A DNA stretch of 64,000 nt from Aeromonas dhakensis (GTDB lineage: Bacteria > Pseudomonadota > Gammaproteobacteria > Enterobacterales > Aeromonadaceae): the NCBI RefSeq assembly GCF_000820305.1, contig NZ_CDBH01000029.1, positions 1-64,000 on the forward strand, read 5' to 3'. Below, in pieces: positions 19,334-28,910 of the stretch (positions are counted from its first letter, which is position 1; each line of letters opens with the position of its first letter). Below the pieces are notes generated by a model, which saw only the letters and a list, made by a program, of their open reading frames with translations, was not told the DNA's origin and did not search any database. Position numbers and translations under genes: made by a program.

Positions 19334-21514
19334 TTAGAAGGTGAGCGAGGTGGAGAGCTGGAAGGTGCGTGGCGCCCCCAGGCCGCCGGAGAGGCCGCTG
19401 CCGTCGCCGCCGGACCAGGAGCCGATCCAGTAGTCGCGGCCGGTGAGGTTCTGCACCGCGGCCCGCACGGTCAGCGCGTGATCGGCGATCCGCATGGTGT
19501 AGCGGGCCCCCAGGTCGAAGGTGGTGTAGGAGGGCAGCGAGAGGCGGTTGTCATCGGTGACGAAGCGCTCGCCGATGAACTGGGTGTTGCCGGTCAGGGT
19601 CAGCCCCGGCACGGCGGCCAGATCGTACTCGGCGCCGAGCTTGGCCATCCACTTGGGCACCCCGGTGGCCTGGTGGCCGACGTTGCTCTCGTTGAGCGCC
19701 TTGGTCAGCTCAGCCTGGGTGTAGGAGGCCCCGCCCAGCAGGCGCAACTCGGGGGTGAGCTCACCGAACAGATCCCACTCGATGCCGCGGTTGCGCTGTT
19801 CCCCGTAGACCCCGTAGACGTTGGAGTTGGGGTCTGTGTAGGCGCTCGGCTTGGCGATCTGGAACAGGCTCAGGGTATGGGCGAAGTGGCCCAGATCCAG
19901 CTTGGCACCGACCTCATACTGCTTGGTCTGATAGGGCTTCATGATCTCGCCGGCATTGCTGGCGGTGTTCGGTGCCGCCCCCCCCTGACTCAACCCCTCG
20001 ATGTAGTTGGTGTAGACGGCGAAATCGTCGCGCAGCTTGACCAGCAGAGTGGTGGCGGGCGAGACCCGGCTCTCCTCGTAGCGGGCGGTCTGGTCGCCGC
20101 TGCCGTTGAAGTTGCTGCTCTCGACTGTCTGGCGGCGGGCCCCCAGGGTCCACTGCAGGTCGCCATCGAGGAAGGAGAGGGTATCGACCAGCGCCACGCT
20201 CGCCAGGGTCGCCTCGCTGCGCGAGGTGACGGCACCGTACCCGGCGAGATCCGGCGCGGGCCCGAAGTCCAGCCGGTCGTAGTTGGTCATGGCGTGGTTG
20301 AAGAACATCTTGTCCCGGAAGGTCTGCTCCGAGGTGTAGCGGGTGGCGGCCAGCGACCAGGCGTGATCGACCGGACCGGTGCCGAAGGTGCCGCGCAGGC
20401 CCGCCTCGCCGGAGCGCTGGGTGCCGTCCCGCTCGGAGCGGGCCGCCATGGCATTGATGTCGCCGGCGTCGTTGAGCAGAGTGTTGCGGGTGATGAGGGC
20501 GCTGTAGCCGCCGTCACGCTGGCCCCAGGCGATGAAGGCGGTGAGGTTGTCGGTCAGATCATACTCGGCACGCAGCACGGCAGCCTTGGTGTCGTTGATG
20601 GTGTAGGCCCAGGCCGGCGCCAGGGAGTAGTCACCACGCTTGGGCTCGGGCAGCTGGGTCACCTGGCTGGCGACCGAGAAGATGCCGAAGTAGTTCACCC
20701 CGTCCACCCGCTCGTGCTGCCGGTAGAGATCGGCCGAGGCGCGGGCCCGTTCGCCACGCCAGTCCAGCCCGACCGAGGTGAGCTCCATCTTGTGCTGCTG
20801 GTCGTTGACCGCGGTGTCCCCGTCCCGATAGACACCGTTGAAGCGTACCCCCCACTGCTGCTCGTCGCCGAAACGGCGACCCAGGTCCAGGTGCACGCCG
20901 CCGAGGCCGTCCGATTCATAGCTGGCGGTGACCTTGGCCAGGGGGGTCTTGCCGGCGCGCTTGGGCACTATGTTGATGTTGCCGCCCACGCTGCCATCCG
21001 GCGGCATGCCGTTGAGCAGTACCGAAGGCCCCTTGAGCACGTCGACCCGCGCGGCCATCTCGGTGGAGCTGCGCATGTTCGGTGCCATGCCGATGAGGCC
21101 GTTGAAGGTGATGTCGTTGGCGTTGGTGTTGAAGCCGCGGATGTAGAAGGTCTCGAACAGGCTGCGCTTGCTCGGCACATAGACCGAGGGGTTGGTGGCA
21201 CCGGCCACGGCGCCTATGTCCTGGGCCTGGCGATCCTCGATGTACTCCTCGGTGTAGCTCACCGTGTTGAACGGCGTCTCCAGGAAGGGTTTGTTGCCGA
21301 GCAGGCCGACCCGGTTGTCGGCGGCGACCTGGCCGCCGGCGTAGGCCTTGCGACCCTCCACCACCACGACCTCGTCGGGACGGGGGGCGGCTTCTTCATG
21401 GGGAGCCGGGGCGGCCCAGGCACTGCCCAGTTGCAGGCCGGCCAGGATGGCCAGCGTCAGGCGGGAGAGTCCGTGGCGCGGCACGGCAAGGGAGGGGGAG
21501 TGCAATGTCTGCAT
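19334..21514 (-). CDS. TonB-dependent siderophore receptor
   Basis: A 726-residue outer-membrane receptor. A signal peptide ends at SAWA (residues 1-35), a TonB box DEVVVVEG follows at about 47-54, then a plug domain with YIRGFNTNANDITFNG, DVLKGPSVLLNGMPPDGSVGGNINIVPKRA, and a barrel ending in FQLSTSLTF with the terminal Phe. There is no N-terminal signalling (STN) domain: only about ten residues separate the signal peptide from the TonB box. AGGA precedes the ATG. It is the last gene of the minus-strand uptake operon but has its own Fur-like site upstream, so it may also be transcribed alone. Probable ligand: the ferric siderophore of this island. Confidence 0.94.
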   Translation of the reverse strand: MQTLHSPSLAVPRHGLSRLTLAILAGLQLGSAWAAPAPHEEAAPRPDEVVVVEGRKAYAGGQVAADNRVGLLGNKPFLETPFNTVSYTEEYIEDRQAQDIGAVAGATNPSVYVPSKRSLFETFYIRGFNTNANDITFNGLIGMAPNMRSSTEMAARVDVLKGPSVLLNGMPPDGSVGGNINIVPKRAGKTPLAKVTASYESDGLGGVHLDLGRRFGDEQQWGVRFNGVYRDGDTAVNDQQHKMELTSVGLDWRGERARASADLYRQHERVDGVNYFGIFSVASQVTQLPEPKRGDYSLAPAWAYTINDTKAAVLRAEYDLTDNLTAFIAWGQRDGGYSALITRNTLLNDAGDINAMAARSERDGTQRSGEAGLRGTFGTGPVDHAWSLAATRYTSEQTFRDKMFFNHAMTNYDRLDFGPAPDLAGYGAVTSRSEATLASVALVDTLSFLDGDLQWTLGARRQTVESSNFNGSGDQTARYEESRVSPATTLLVKLRDDFAVYTNYIEGLSQGGAAPNTASNAGEIMKPYQTKQYEVGAKLDLGHFAHTLSLFQIAKPSAYTDPNSNVYGVYGEQRNRGIEWDLFGELTPELRLLGGASYTQAELTKALNESNVGHQATGVPKWMAKLGAEYDLAAVPGLTLTGNTQFIGERFVTDDNRLSLPSYTTFDLGARYTMRIADHALTVRAAVQNLTGRDYWIGSWSGGDGSGLSGGLGAPRTFQLSTSLTF

Positions 21515-21586
21515 GCAGGATTCCTTTCAGGGTGAGGAGTGCGTTTTTGTCTCCTTATGCTTTCCGGATGACACTCTAAAATCCTC

Positions 21587-21607
21587 AAATAAAAATAACT
21601 CTCATTT
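21587..21607 (-). promoter_or_regulatory. Putative Fur box upstream of receptor gene
   Basis: On the minus strand AAATGAGAG TTATTTTTATTT matches most of the Fur consensus pattern (AAATGAGAAT...ATTATCATTT type). It lies about 73 bases before the receptor start, in the gap after the binding-protein gene, and suggests iron repression of an internal promoter. Confidence 0.65.
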
Positions 21608-21643
21608 GCGTGTTGATGCCCGGCGCTGGCCGGGCATGGGGGA

Positions 21644-22600
21644 TCAGCTGCGATAGGCGGCCATCACCTCGTCGGCGATGCGGTTCAGGCAGGTGAAGCT
21701 GGCGGTGCAGAGGTACCAGGTTTCGGGGTCGACGAAGCGCACCTTGCCGTTGCGCCACGCCTTGGTCTGGCGCAGCAGCGGGTTGTCCAGGGTGCTGGCG
21801 TCGATGGCCGTGCGTCGCTCCATCACGGCGGTGCGGTCGATGACGAACAGGATGTCCGGGGCGGCCTGCTGGATGAACTCGTTGGAGATGGGTTGGCCGT
21901 GCATGCCGGTGTCCCGCTCCAATCCGGCCGGCTTGACCCCCAGGGTGTCGAACAGGAAGCCGTAGCGGGATTGGGTGCCAAAGGCGGTGAAGGCGCCGTT
22001 GTTGTGCAGCACGATCAGCGCTCTTTCCGGACGATCCTGCGTCAGCGCCTGCACCTCGGCGATCTTGGCGTCCATCTGCTGCACCTTCTCTTTGGCCAGC
22101 GCCTCCTGGCCGAGCAGGGTGCCGAGGGTGAGCAGGTGGGCCTTGGCGGCCTCCAGGATGTGGCCGTCGCGGTTGGTCATGTCGATGTCGTAGTGCAGGG
22201 TCGGGGCTATCTGGCTCAGCGCCTCGTAGCTTTGGGCCTGCAGGGGGGAGATGAGGATGAGATCCGGCTTGAGCTTGTGCAGCCGCTCCAGGTTGGGCTG
22301 GATGGTGGTGCCCACGTCCATCACGGCCGGGTCGTCCCGATAACGCTGCAGGAAGTGCGCCACGTAATCCTTGGCGATGCCGGCCACCGGGGCCTGCAGC
22401 TGATCCAGGGTATCGAGTTCGCTCATGTCGAAGGCCACCACCCGCTTGGGCGGGGTGACGACCCGGGTGGTGCCGAGCTGGTGGGTCACGGTGACCACGG
22501 TGCCGTCGGCCCCGGTGGCGGCCTGCTCTCTGGGAGCGTCGCAGCCGGTGAGCCCTGCGATGGCGGCCAGCAGCACGGCGGTGAGCGTATTGATCCTCAT
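21644..22600 (-). CDS. Siderophore ABC transporter substrate-binding lipoprotein (FatB-like)
   Basis: 318 residues from the ATG at 22600, preceded by GGAGAATTG. The N-terminus is a lipoprotein signal with lipobox LTGC (Cys20). The rest is a class III periplasmic-binding fold (RVVAFDMSELDTLDQL; KPDLILISPLQAQSYEAL; DILFVIDR). Members of this group (FatB, CeuE, FepB-like) bind ferric catechol or mixed siderophores and hand them to FecCD-type permeases. It starts with a 4-base ATGA overlap with the ATPase gene. By context the ligand is the ferric siderophore imported by the adjacent receptor. Confidence 0.93.
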   Translation of the reverse strand: MRINTLTAVLLAAIAGLTGCDAPREQAATGADGTVVTVTHQLGTTRVVTPPKRVVAFDMSELDTLDQLQAPVAGIAKDYVAHFLQRYRDDPAVMDVGTTIQPNLERLHKLKPDLILISPLQAQSYEALSQIAPTLHYDIDMTNRDGHILEAAKAHLLTLGTLLGQEALAKEKVQQMDAKIAEVQALTQDRPERALIVLHNNGAFTAFGTQSRYGFLFDTLGVKPAGLERDTGMHGQPISNEFIQQAAPDILFVIDRTAVMERRTAIDASTLDNPLLRQTKAWRNGKVRFVDPETWYLCTASFTCLNRIADEVMAAYRS

Positions 22601-23379
22601 AACAATTCTCCAGACGGGGTTGGGTTGAAGTAGTTGCACAGCAGGCCGCGCTGGCTCGGCAGTATGTCGAAACGCAGGTCGTAGAGCGCCTCCAGGTTGG
22701 CCGGGGTGACCATCTCGGCGACCGGGCCGCTGCCCGCAAGCACGCCCCCCTTCATGGCGACGATGTGGTCGGAATAGTTGGCGGCGAAGTTGATGTCGTG
22801 CACCACCAGGATCAGAGTGCGCCCCTGCTCGTCGCTGAGGCGGCGGATCGCCTGCATCAGCTGCACCGCATGCTTCATGTCGAGGTTGTTGAGGGGCTCG
22901 TCGAGCAGCAGGCAGTCGGTCTGCTGGGCGACGGTCATGGCGAGGTAGGCCAGCTGTCGCTGCCCGCCGCTCAGCTCGTCGAGGTAGGCCCGGCGCAAGG
23001 GGGCGAGGGAGAGAAAGTCGATGGCCTCGTCGACCGCGATGCGGTCTTCCCGGGTCAGGTTGCCCTGGCTGTAGGGGAAGCGGCCGAAGGCGACCAGCTC
23101 GTCGACCGTCAGTCGCAGCCCCACGTCCGGCGACTGGCGCAGGGTGGCGACCCGCTTGGCGTAGTCACGGGCGGTGAAGCGGTGCAGGTCGGTGCCTCCC
23201 AGGCGTATCCGCCCCTGGCTGATGGGCAGCAGGCGGGCCATGGCCATCAGCAGGGTGCTCTTGCCGGCGCCGTTGGGGCCGATCAGCGAGGTGACCCGAC
23301 CGGCCGGGAAGTCGACTGTGATGTCGCGCAGGACGGCGCGATCGCCGTAGCGCTGGTGAACCTGTTCGAGGGAGATCAT
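22597..23379 (-). CDS. Siderophore ABC transporter ATP-binding protein
   Basis: 260 residues from the ATG at 23379 (MISLEQVHQRYG) with GAGGATC upstream. Walker A GPNGAGKST, Q-loop, signature LSGGQRQLAYLAMT, Walker B CLLLDEPLNNLD and the switch histidine in VVHDINFA are intact. It is closest in pattern to the FepC/FhuC/FatE class. The start overlaps the permease stop by four bases. It energises import through the two FecCD permeases next to it. Confidence 0.94.
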   Translation of the reverse strand: MISLEQVHQRYGDRAVLRDITVDFPAGRVTSLIGPNGAGKSTLLMAMARLLPISQGRIRLGGTDLHRFTARDYAKRVATLRQSPDVGLRLTVDELVAFGRFPYSQGNLTREDRIAVDEAIDFLSLAPLRRAYLDELSGGQRQLAYLAMTVAQQTDCLLLDEPLNNLDMKHAVQLMQAIRRLSDEQGRTLILVVHDINFAANYSDHIVAMKGGVLAGSGPVAEMVTPANLEALYDLRFDILPSQRGLLCNYFNPTPSGELL

Positions 23380-24326
23380 GGCGATCCTCTGGTTTTGACC
23401 ATCAGGGCGAGGAAGTAGGTGCCGCACACCAGGTTGATGAGGATGCTGACCGTGGTGCGGTAGTTGAAGATCTGCTCCACCAGGAACTGGGCCAGGATGA
23501 AGAGCGCGATGGCGATGGCGCAGCCGAGCGGCAGGGTGACCCGGTGACGGAAGGTGCGCGCCAGGGCATAGCTGATGTTGGCCACGAACACCCCCATGAA
23601 GGCGGTGGGGCCGACCAGGCTGGTGGAGACGGCCACCAGCACGGCGATGAGTGCCAGGTGCAGGCGTACCGCCCGCCGGTAATCCACCCCGAGCGAGCTG
23701 GCCTGCTCGCGCCCGAGCGCCAGCACGTCGAGCTCGGCCTGGCGGCGGGCGATGACGAGACAGACCAGGGCGACCAGACCGCCCCCCATCAGCAGCTCCG
23801 GCGGCTGGGCCCGGTTGAACGAGGCATAGCCGAACCCCTGCAGGATGGCGAACTCCCCGGGGCTGGTCTTGAGCTGGACAAACTGGGTCAGGGTGCCAAA
23901 CACCATGGTCAGCACCAGCCCCGTCAGCAGCAGCTGGAACAGGTCGCTCTGCCCGGGCCGGAACAGCCAGCGGTGGATGATGGCCGAGTATCCCAGCATC
24001 AGCAGCAGCGACAGCACGCCGTTCTCCTCGCGCCCGAGCAGCAGCAGGCTCTGGCTGCCGAGCAGTAGCACCAGCAGGGCTTGCAGCAACAGATAGACCG
24101 CCTCGTACCCCATGATGGCGGGGGTCAGGATGCGGTTGCCCGCCAGGGTCTGGAAGCTGATGGCCGAGACCGCGATGCAGACGCCGGCGACTGTGATGGC
24201 GGCCAGGCGCAGCAGCCGCTGGGGGATGATGTAGCCGGTGTCGAGATCCGATCCGAACAGCACAAAGGTCGCGGCGAGCAGGGCCAGCAGCCCCCAGATC
24301 CCGTAACGCATAAGAGTCTCTCTCAT
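23376..24326 (-). CDS. Siderophore ABC transporter permease (FecCD family, FatC-like)
   Basis: 316 residues from the ATG at 24326, which overlaps the preceding permease stop by four bases; an internal ATG at 24311 is an alternative. A polytopic FecCD permease with about nine hydrophobic segments. Family marks include GNRILTPAIMGYEAVYLLLQ and the coupling-helix region LGREQASSLGVDYRR followed by GPTAFMGVFVANISY. It pairs with the next permease as a heterodimer, as FatC and FatD do for ferric anguibactin. Confidence 0.93.
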   Translation of the reverse strand: MRETLMRYGIWGLLALLAATFVLFGSDLDTGYIIPQRLLRLAAITVAGVCIAVSAISFQTLAGNRILTPAIMGYEAVYLLLQALLVLLLGSQSLLLLGREENGVLSLLLMLGYSAIIHRWLFRPGQSDLFQLLLTGLVLTMVFGTLTQFVQLKTSPGEFAILQGFGYASFNRAQPPELLMGGGLVALVCLVIARRQAELDVLALGREQASSLGVDYRRAVRLHLALIAVLVAVSTSLVGPTAFMGVFVANISYALARTFRHRVTLPLGCAIAIALFILAQFLVEQIFNYRTTVSILINLVCGTYFLALMVKTRGSP

Positions 24327-25261
24327 CGGCGCTGCCAGAGGATCAGCAGCAGGAACAGCACGCCGCCGAGGCTGCCGGCGGTGAGCCCGATGGGCACCTC
24401 GAAGGGGTGGATCAGCAGCCGGCTCAGCAGGTCGCATGCCAGCAGCAGCAGGGCACCATAGAGAGCCACCAGCGGCAGGGTCTTTCTCAGGTGCTGGCCG
24501 TGGCGCAGCACCACCAGATTGGGGATCACCAACCCGACGAAGGGGATGGCGCCGACCGTGATGACGGTGGCGGCCACGGTGACCGCCACCAACAGCAGGC
24601 CGAGGGTGGCGGTGGCCGAGTACCCGAGCCCCAGGCTGGCGGCGGCCTCCTCCCCCATGCCGAGCACGGTGAAGCGGTGGGCGTAGAGATAGGTCAGCAG
24701 GGTGATGGGCAGGATGAGGTAGATGATCTCGTAGTTGCCCTCGACCACCTTGGAGAAATCCCCCAGCATCCAGCCCTGGATGCTCTGCAGTATGTTGTGC
24801 TGGTAGGCGTAGAACTCGGCGAGGGCGCTCAGCACGCTGCCATACATGAGGCCGATCACCGGGATCAGCACGGTATTCTTGAAGCGGATGCGGCGCACGA
24901 TGACGATGAACAGCAGGCTGGCGGCAAAGCAGAAGGCGAGCGCCAGCAGCATGCGGCCGGTGGTGCCGGCGGCGGGCAGCTGGGTCAGGGCGATCAGGAT
25001 GCCGAGCTTGGCGGCGTCAAGCCCGCCGGAGGTGGCGGGCTCGACAAAGCGGTTCTGCACTATCTGCTGCAGGATGACGCCGGCCACCGCCAGCCCGGCG
25101 CCGGTCAACAGCACCGCCGCCAGCCGCGGCAGGCGACTGGCGGTGAGGGTGAGCAGGCCATCCCCGGCGAAGAGCTCCGCCAGCGGGAGGGGGCGCGCCC
25201 CGATCAGCAGGGAGCACGTGGCCAGCACCAGCAGGGTCGCCGGCAGCAGGAGCGCCCTCAC
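24323..25261 (-). CDS. Siderophore ABC transporter permease (FecCD family, FatD-like)
   Basis: 312 residues. The start is taken as GTG at 25261 because GTGA overlaps the upstream ABC gene stop by four bases, like every other junction in this operon, and the signal-anchor helix (ALLLPATLLVLATCSLLIG) begins there; the frame extends upstream without support. FecCD marks are RLPRLAAVLLTGAGLAVAG, NRFVEPATSGG and the coupling segment MGEEAAASLGLGY with GAIPFVGLVIPN. It forms the import channel together with the other permease. Confidence 0.92.
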   Translation of the reverse strand: MRALLLPATLLVLATCSLLIGARPLPLAELFAGDGLLTLTASRLPRLAAVLLTGAGLAVAGVILQQIVQNRFVEPATSGGLDAAKLGILIALTQLPAAGTTGRMLLALAFCFAASLLFIVIVRRIRFKNTVLIPVIGLMYGSVLSALAEFYAYQHNILQSIQGWMLGDFSKVVEGNYEIIYLILPITLLTYLYAHRFTVLGMGEEAAASLGLGYSATATLGLLLVAVTVAATVITVGAIPFVGLVIPNLVVLRHGQHLRKTLPLVALYGALLLLACDLLSRLLIHPFEVPIGLTAGSLGGVLFLLLILWQRR

Positions 25262-26997
25262 GCGTCCTCTCCGGTCAGGCGCCACCCCTTGGCGCTGGCG
25301 CGCTGCGCCAGGAAGTGGGCATAGCGCCCCGGCTGGCGGCTGAGGACGGCGTGGGGGCCCTGCTCGCACACCATGCCATCGTCGAGCACCACTATCTGAT
25401 CGGCCATAGCCACGGTCGAGAGCTGGTGGGCGATGACGATCAGGGTGCGTTTGCCCCGCAGCCGGGCCAGCGTCTCTGTGATGGCGGCCTGGTTCTCCGC
25501 ATCCAGCGCGGCGGTGGCCTCGTCCACCAGCAGGATGGGGGCGTCCTTGAGCAGGGCACGGGCGATGGCGATCCGCTGGCGCTCGCCCCCCGAGAGGCGC
25601 GCGCCACCCTCGCCAACCTGGGTGTCGAGCCCGAGCGGCAGGCGCTCGACTATCTCGCTCACCCCGGCCTGATGGGCGGCGTGCAGCAGCTCGGCATCGC
25701 TGGCCTCGGGCTTGCCGATGCGGATGTTGTCGGCAATGGTGCCCTGGAACAGATAGGCATCCTGGAAGATCTGGCTGATGTGACTGGCTAGGGTCTCACC
25801 GCTCATGGCGCGCACGTCCACCCCTCCCACCAGCACGGCCCCTTCGCCGACGTCGAAGAAGCGGGCGATGAGCCGCAGTACTGTGCTCTTGCCCGAGCCC
25901 GAGGCACCGACCAGCGCCATCATGCTGCCGGGCGCCACCGCCAGATCCACCCCCTTGAGCACCTGCGGGTGGGCCGGGTCATAGCCAAAATGCACCCCGC
26001 GCAGCTCCACTGAGCCATCCAGCGGGGTGGCAGGAGTGGCCGGCTGCGGCTGGGCCGGGTAGTCGAACATGGTTTGCAGGGCCGCCAGCTGGGCACGGGC
26101 GCCGCGCAGCACGTCGCTGTAGCCGGCCACGTCGAGCAGAGGATCGATGAAGCGGTTGATGAGCACCAGGGTCACCAGGGCGGCGATCAGGCTCTCCCTG
26201 TCGGCACCGCCCAGGTGCTGGGCGGCCACCAGCAACAGGGTGGCAAAGCAGGCCTGCACTGCCCAGACGTTGAGCCCCGAGGCCAGGGCAGTGAGCCGGA
26301 TCAGCTGCCTGCCGGAGGCTTGCTGCTGGGCGATGGCCTGCTCGAGGAAACGGGTTCCCCCCTGCTCGCCGTTGAAGGCGCGCAGCACCGACTGGGCCTG
26401 GGCAAACTCCACCATGCGCTGGCTGGTATCGGCGGCATGCTGGTGGAAGGTCTGGTCGGCGTGCTGGTTGAGGCGGGTGGTGAGCAGGAAGACCGCCACC
26501 AGCAGCGGCAGGGCGATCAGGGCGATGAGGCCGAGCTGCACATCGAGGGCAAACAGGGCCACCAGCACCACCAGCGGGGTGATCACCCCGCCAAACAGGG
26601 GGGTGAAGACGTGGGCCGGCAGCTGGGCCAGCTCCATCATGCCTTGCGAGGCCAGGTGGTTGAGGCGGGCGGTGTTGGCCGGGGTGAACCAGCCGATGGG
26701 CAGGCTGCCCACGTGCTCGCCCAGGGCGTGGCGGCCGGTGCTCAGCACCGCTATCCCCACGGCGATGCCAGCCTTTTCCACCCGGCGGCGCAGGTTCCAG
26801 CAGAGCAGCACGCCGATCAGCTGCACCAGCAGCCAGCCGGTGGCGGCGTCGGTCTCGGCGCGCAGCAGGTGTGTGAGCACCGGGATGAGGCAGACCAGGG
26901 TCAGACCGCAGAGCAGGCCGTAGAGCAGGGCCAGCAGGCCGTAGCGGCGCAGCAGGACGGCGTCGTCGCCGAGCAGGCGCAGGAAGGTGTTCAGCAT
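25258..26997 (-). CDS. ABC half-transporter, fused membrane and ATPase domains
   Basis: 579 residues from the ATG at 26997 (MLNTFLRLLG); overlaps the upstream gene by seven bases. An N-terminal six-helix type IV (exporter-fold) membrane domain (about 1-310) is followed by an ATPase with Walker A GASGSGKST, signature LSGGERQRIAIARALL and DEATAALD. Such pairs in siderophore clusters are either exporters (BarA/BarB of acinetobactin) or the unusual importers YbtP/YbtQ of yersiniabactin. Its insertion directly before the import genes favours neither outright. It forms a heterodimer with the next gene. Confidence 0.88.
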   Translation of the reverse strand: MLNTFLRLLGDDAVLLRRYGLLALLYGLLCGLTLVCLIPVLTHLLRAETDAATGWLLVQLIGVLLCWNLRRRVEKAGIAVGIAVLSTGRHALGEHVGSLPIGWFTPANTARLNHLASQGMMELAQLPAHVFTPLFGGVITPLVVLVALFALDVQLGLIALIALPLLVAVFLLTTRLNQHADQTFHQHAADTSQRMVEFAQAQSVLRAFNGEQGGTRFLEQAIAQQQASGRQLIRLTALASGLNVWAVQACFATLLLVAAQHLGGADRESLIAALVTLVLINRFIDPLLDVAGYSDVLRGARAQLAALQTMFDYPAQPQPATPATPLDGSVELRGVHFGYDPAHPQVLKGVDLAVAPGSMMALVGASGSGKSTVLRLIARFFDVGEGAVLVGGVDVRAMSGETLASHISQIFQDAYLFQGTIADNIRIGKPEASDAELLHAAHQAGVSEIVERLPLGLDTQVGEGGARLSGGERQRIAIARALLKDAPILLVDEATAALDAENQAAITETLARLRGKRTLIVIAHQLSTVAMADQIVVLDDGMVCEQGPHAVLSRQPGRYAHFLAQRASAKGWRLTGEDA

Positions 26998-28796
26998 GTG
27001 GGGACGGCCTCCTGATGAGGGATATGGGTCTGGGTGGGAGTGTCGTATCCCCCCTGTTCCCACAGACGGGCATAGCGGCCGCGGCGGGCCAGCAGTTCGT
27101 GGTGGCGCCCCTGTTCGCACAGGATGCCGTTGTCGAGCACCAGGATCCGGTCGGCGTGCATCACGGTGTCGAGCCGATGTGCGATGACGACCAGGGTGCG
27201 GCCGCGGGCGAAGGTGGAGAGCGCCTGTTGCAGCTTCACCTCGTTGTCGGCGTCGGCGGCGGCGGTGGCCTCGTCGAGCACCAGCACCGGCGGGTCGAGC
27301 AGCAGGGCGCGGGCGATGCTGACCCGTTGCAGCTCGCCGCCGGAGAGGTTGGCGTCCTCACCGACCACGGCGTCGTAGCCCCGCGGCAGGGCCTGAATGC
27401 GGTCGTGGATGTTGGCGCGGCGCGCGGCGGCCTCGACCTCCTGGCGGCTGGCGCCGGGGCGGCCGAGGGCGATGTTGTCGTGCAGGCTGGCGTGCACCAG
27501 GCGCACCTCTTGCAGCACGAAGCCGATGTGGCGATAGAGCTCGCGGCTCTCGAGATCGCGCAGGTCCACCCCGCCCAGGGTGATGCGCCCCTCGCTCGGG
27601 TCGAAGAAGCGCAGCAGCAGCCTGGCCAGAGTCGATTTGCCGGCCCCGGAGGCGCCGACGATGGCGGTGACCGTGCCCGGGGTCAGGGTGACGGTCAGCT
27701 CGCTGAGCACCGGGGTCTGGTCGTCGTAGCGGTAGCTCACCTGCTCGAGGTGCAGGGTGTTGTCGGCCGGCTGCAAACCGGTGCCGGCGGCGGGCTCCGT
27801 CAATACCGGGGTGGCGAGCAGGGCGTGGAGCCGTTCGGCGGCCGCGGTGGCGCTGCCGAGATCGTGCTTGAGGTAGCTCAGCAGCATCAGGGGGGCGCAC
27901 AGCCCCGGCGCTACCAGCACAAAGGGCAGCACCTCGGCAGGTGTCATGGCGCCCGCTCGTACCATCACCACGGCGCCGGCCAGCACCACCCCCAAGACCG
28001 AGGCGGGGGCCATGATGGCGTTGGCGTTGGCCATGGCCGCGACCAGCGGACGGGTGAAATCGGTGAAGGCGCGGGCAAAGTCATCGATGGCGTTGCGGTA
28101 GCTGGTGTGCAGCCGGCCCTGCACGCCGAAGGCCTTGACCACGGGGATGCCGCTCACGAACTCCACCACGGCGTTGTTGATGCGGGCCATGCCGGCGCCG
28201 AACTGCTGCATGTTGGCGGCGCTGGCGCGATGGGCGCGGGCGGAAAACAGGAAGAAGAGCGGGAAGGGGGAGAGGGCGATGAGGGCCATCCGCCAGTCCA
28301 TGGCGAAGAGGTAGATCAGGGAGATGAATACAGCACCGCTGCAGCGGCCCAGGGTGGTGTAGAAGTGGGCCGTCAGGCTGTGCAGGGTGCCGATGTCGTC
28401 CTGCATCGCCTGTTTAACCTCCCCCGAGGCGCGGGCGGTGAACCAGCCGAGGGGCACCCGGGCCAGCCGCCGGGTCAGGGCCAGGCGCAGCTGGCCGGTG
28501 ATGCGGTTGTCGGCCAGGTGGGCCACCAGATCGCCGGCGCTGAGCAGGATCATGCCGCCAAACAGGCAGGCCAGGCTGATCCCGAGCACTGCGGTGATCG
28601 CGTCGCCTGGCACGGCGGCCTCGGCCAGCATCAGGCCCGCCAGGTGGGCGATCCCGGCCAGCGGGACCAGGGTCAGCATGGCGCCGATGGCCGCCAGCAG
28701 GGCGGCGGCGATCAGGTGGCCGCGAATGGGGGCCAGCACGCGGCTGATGGGCCCGCCAGCATTGGCCTCGGGGCACTGCACATCGTCTGCCTTCAT
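26991..28796 (-). CDS. ABC half-transporter, fused membrane and ATPase domains
   Basis: 601 residues from the ATG at 28796, with GGAG upstream. An N-terminal exporter-fold membrane domain (about 20-330) and C-terminal ATPase with GASGAGKST, NLSGGELQRVSIARALL, VLDEATAAAD. The signature has Glu instead of Gln after SGG in both partners, so both sites could be active. It is the first transport gene of the minus-strand operon, 114 bases after the sigma-factor gene; that gap holds a motif shared with the receptor promoter. Confidence 0.88.
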   Translation of the reverse strand: MKADDVQCPEANAGGPISRVLAPIRGHLIAAALLAAIGAMLTLVPLAGIAHLAGLMLAEAAVPGDAITAVLGISLACLFGGMILLSAGDLVAHLADNRITGQLRLALTRRLARVPLGWFTARASGEVKQAMQDDIGTLHSLTAHFYTTLGRCSGAVFISLIYLFAMDWRMALIALSPFPLFFLFSARAHRASAANMQQFGAGMARINNAVVEFVSGIPVVKAFGVQGRLHTSYRNAIDDFARAFTDFTRPLVAAMANANAIMAPASVLGVVLAGAVVMVRAGAMTPAEVLPFVLVAPGLCAPLMLLSYLKHDLGSATAAAERLHALLATPVLTEPAAGTGLQPADNTLHLEQVSYRYDDQTPVLSELTVTLTPGTVTAIVGASGAGKSTLARLLLRFFDPSEGRITLGGVDLRDLESRELYRHIGFVLQEVRLVHASLHDNIALGRPGASRQEVEAAARRANIHDRIQALPRGYDAVVGEDANLSGGELQRVSIARALLLDPPVLVLDEATAAADADNEVKLQQALSTFARGRTLVVIAHRLDTVMHADRILVLDNGILCEQGRHHELLARRGRYARLWEQGGYDTPTQTHIPHQEAVPTC

Positions 28797-28910
28797 GGCT
28801 ATTTCTCCACGGTGAAGTGATGGTGGCCGCAACGAGCGACCGGATCTCTGTGGTTTTCCGTACGGGGGACAAAAAACCTCAAATGAATCTTTTTATTTCC
28901 CCCATCCGGG

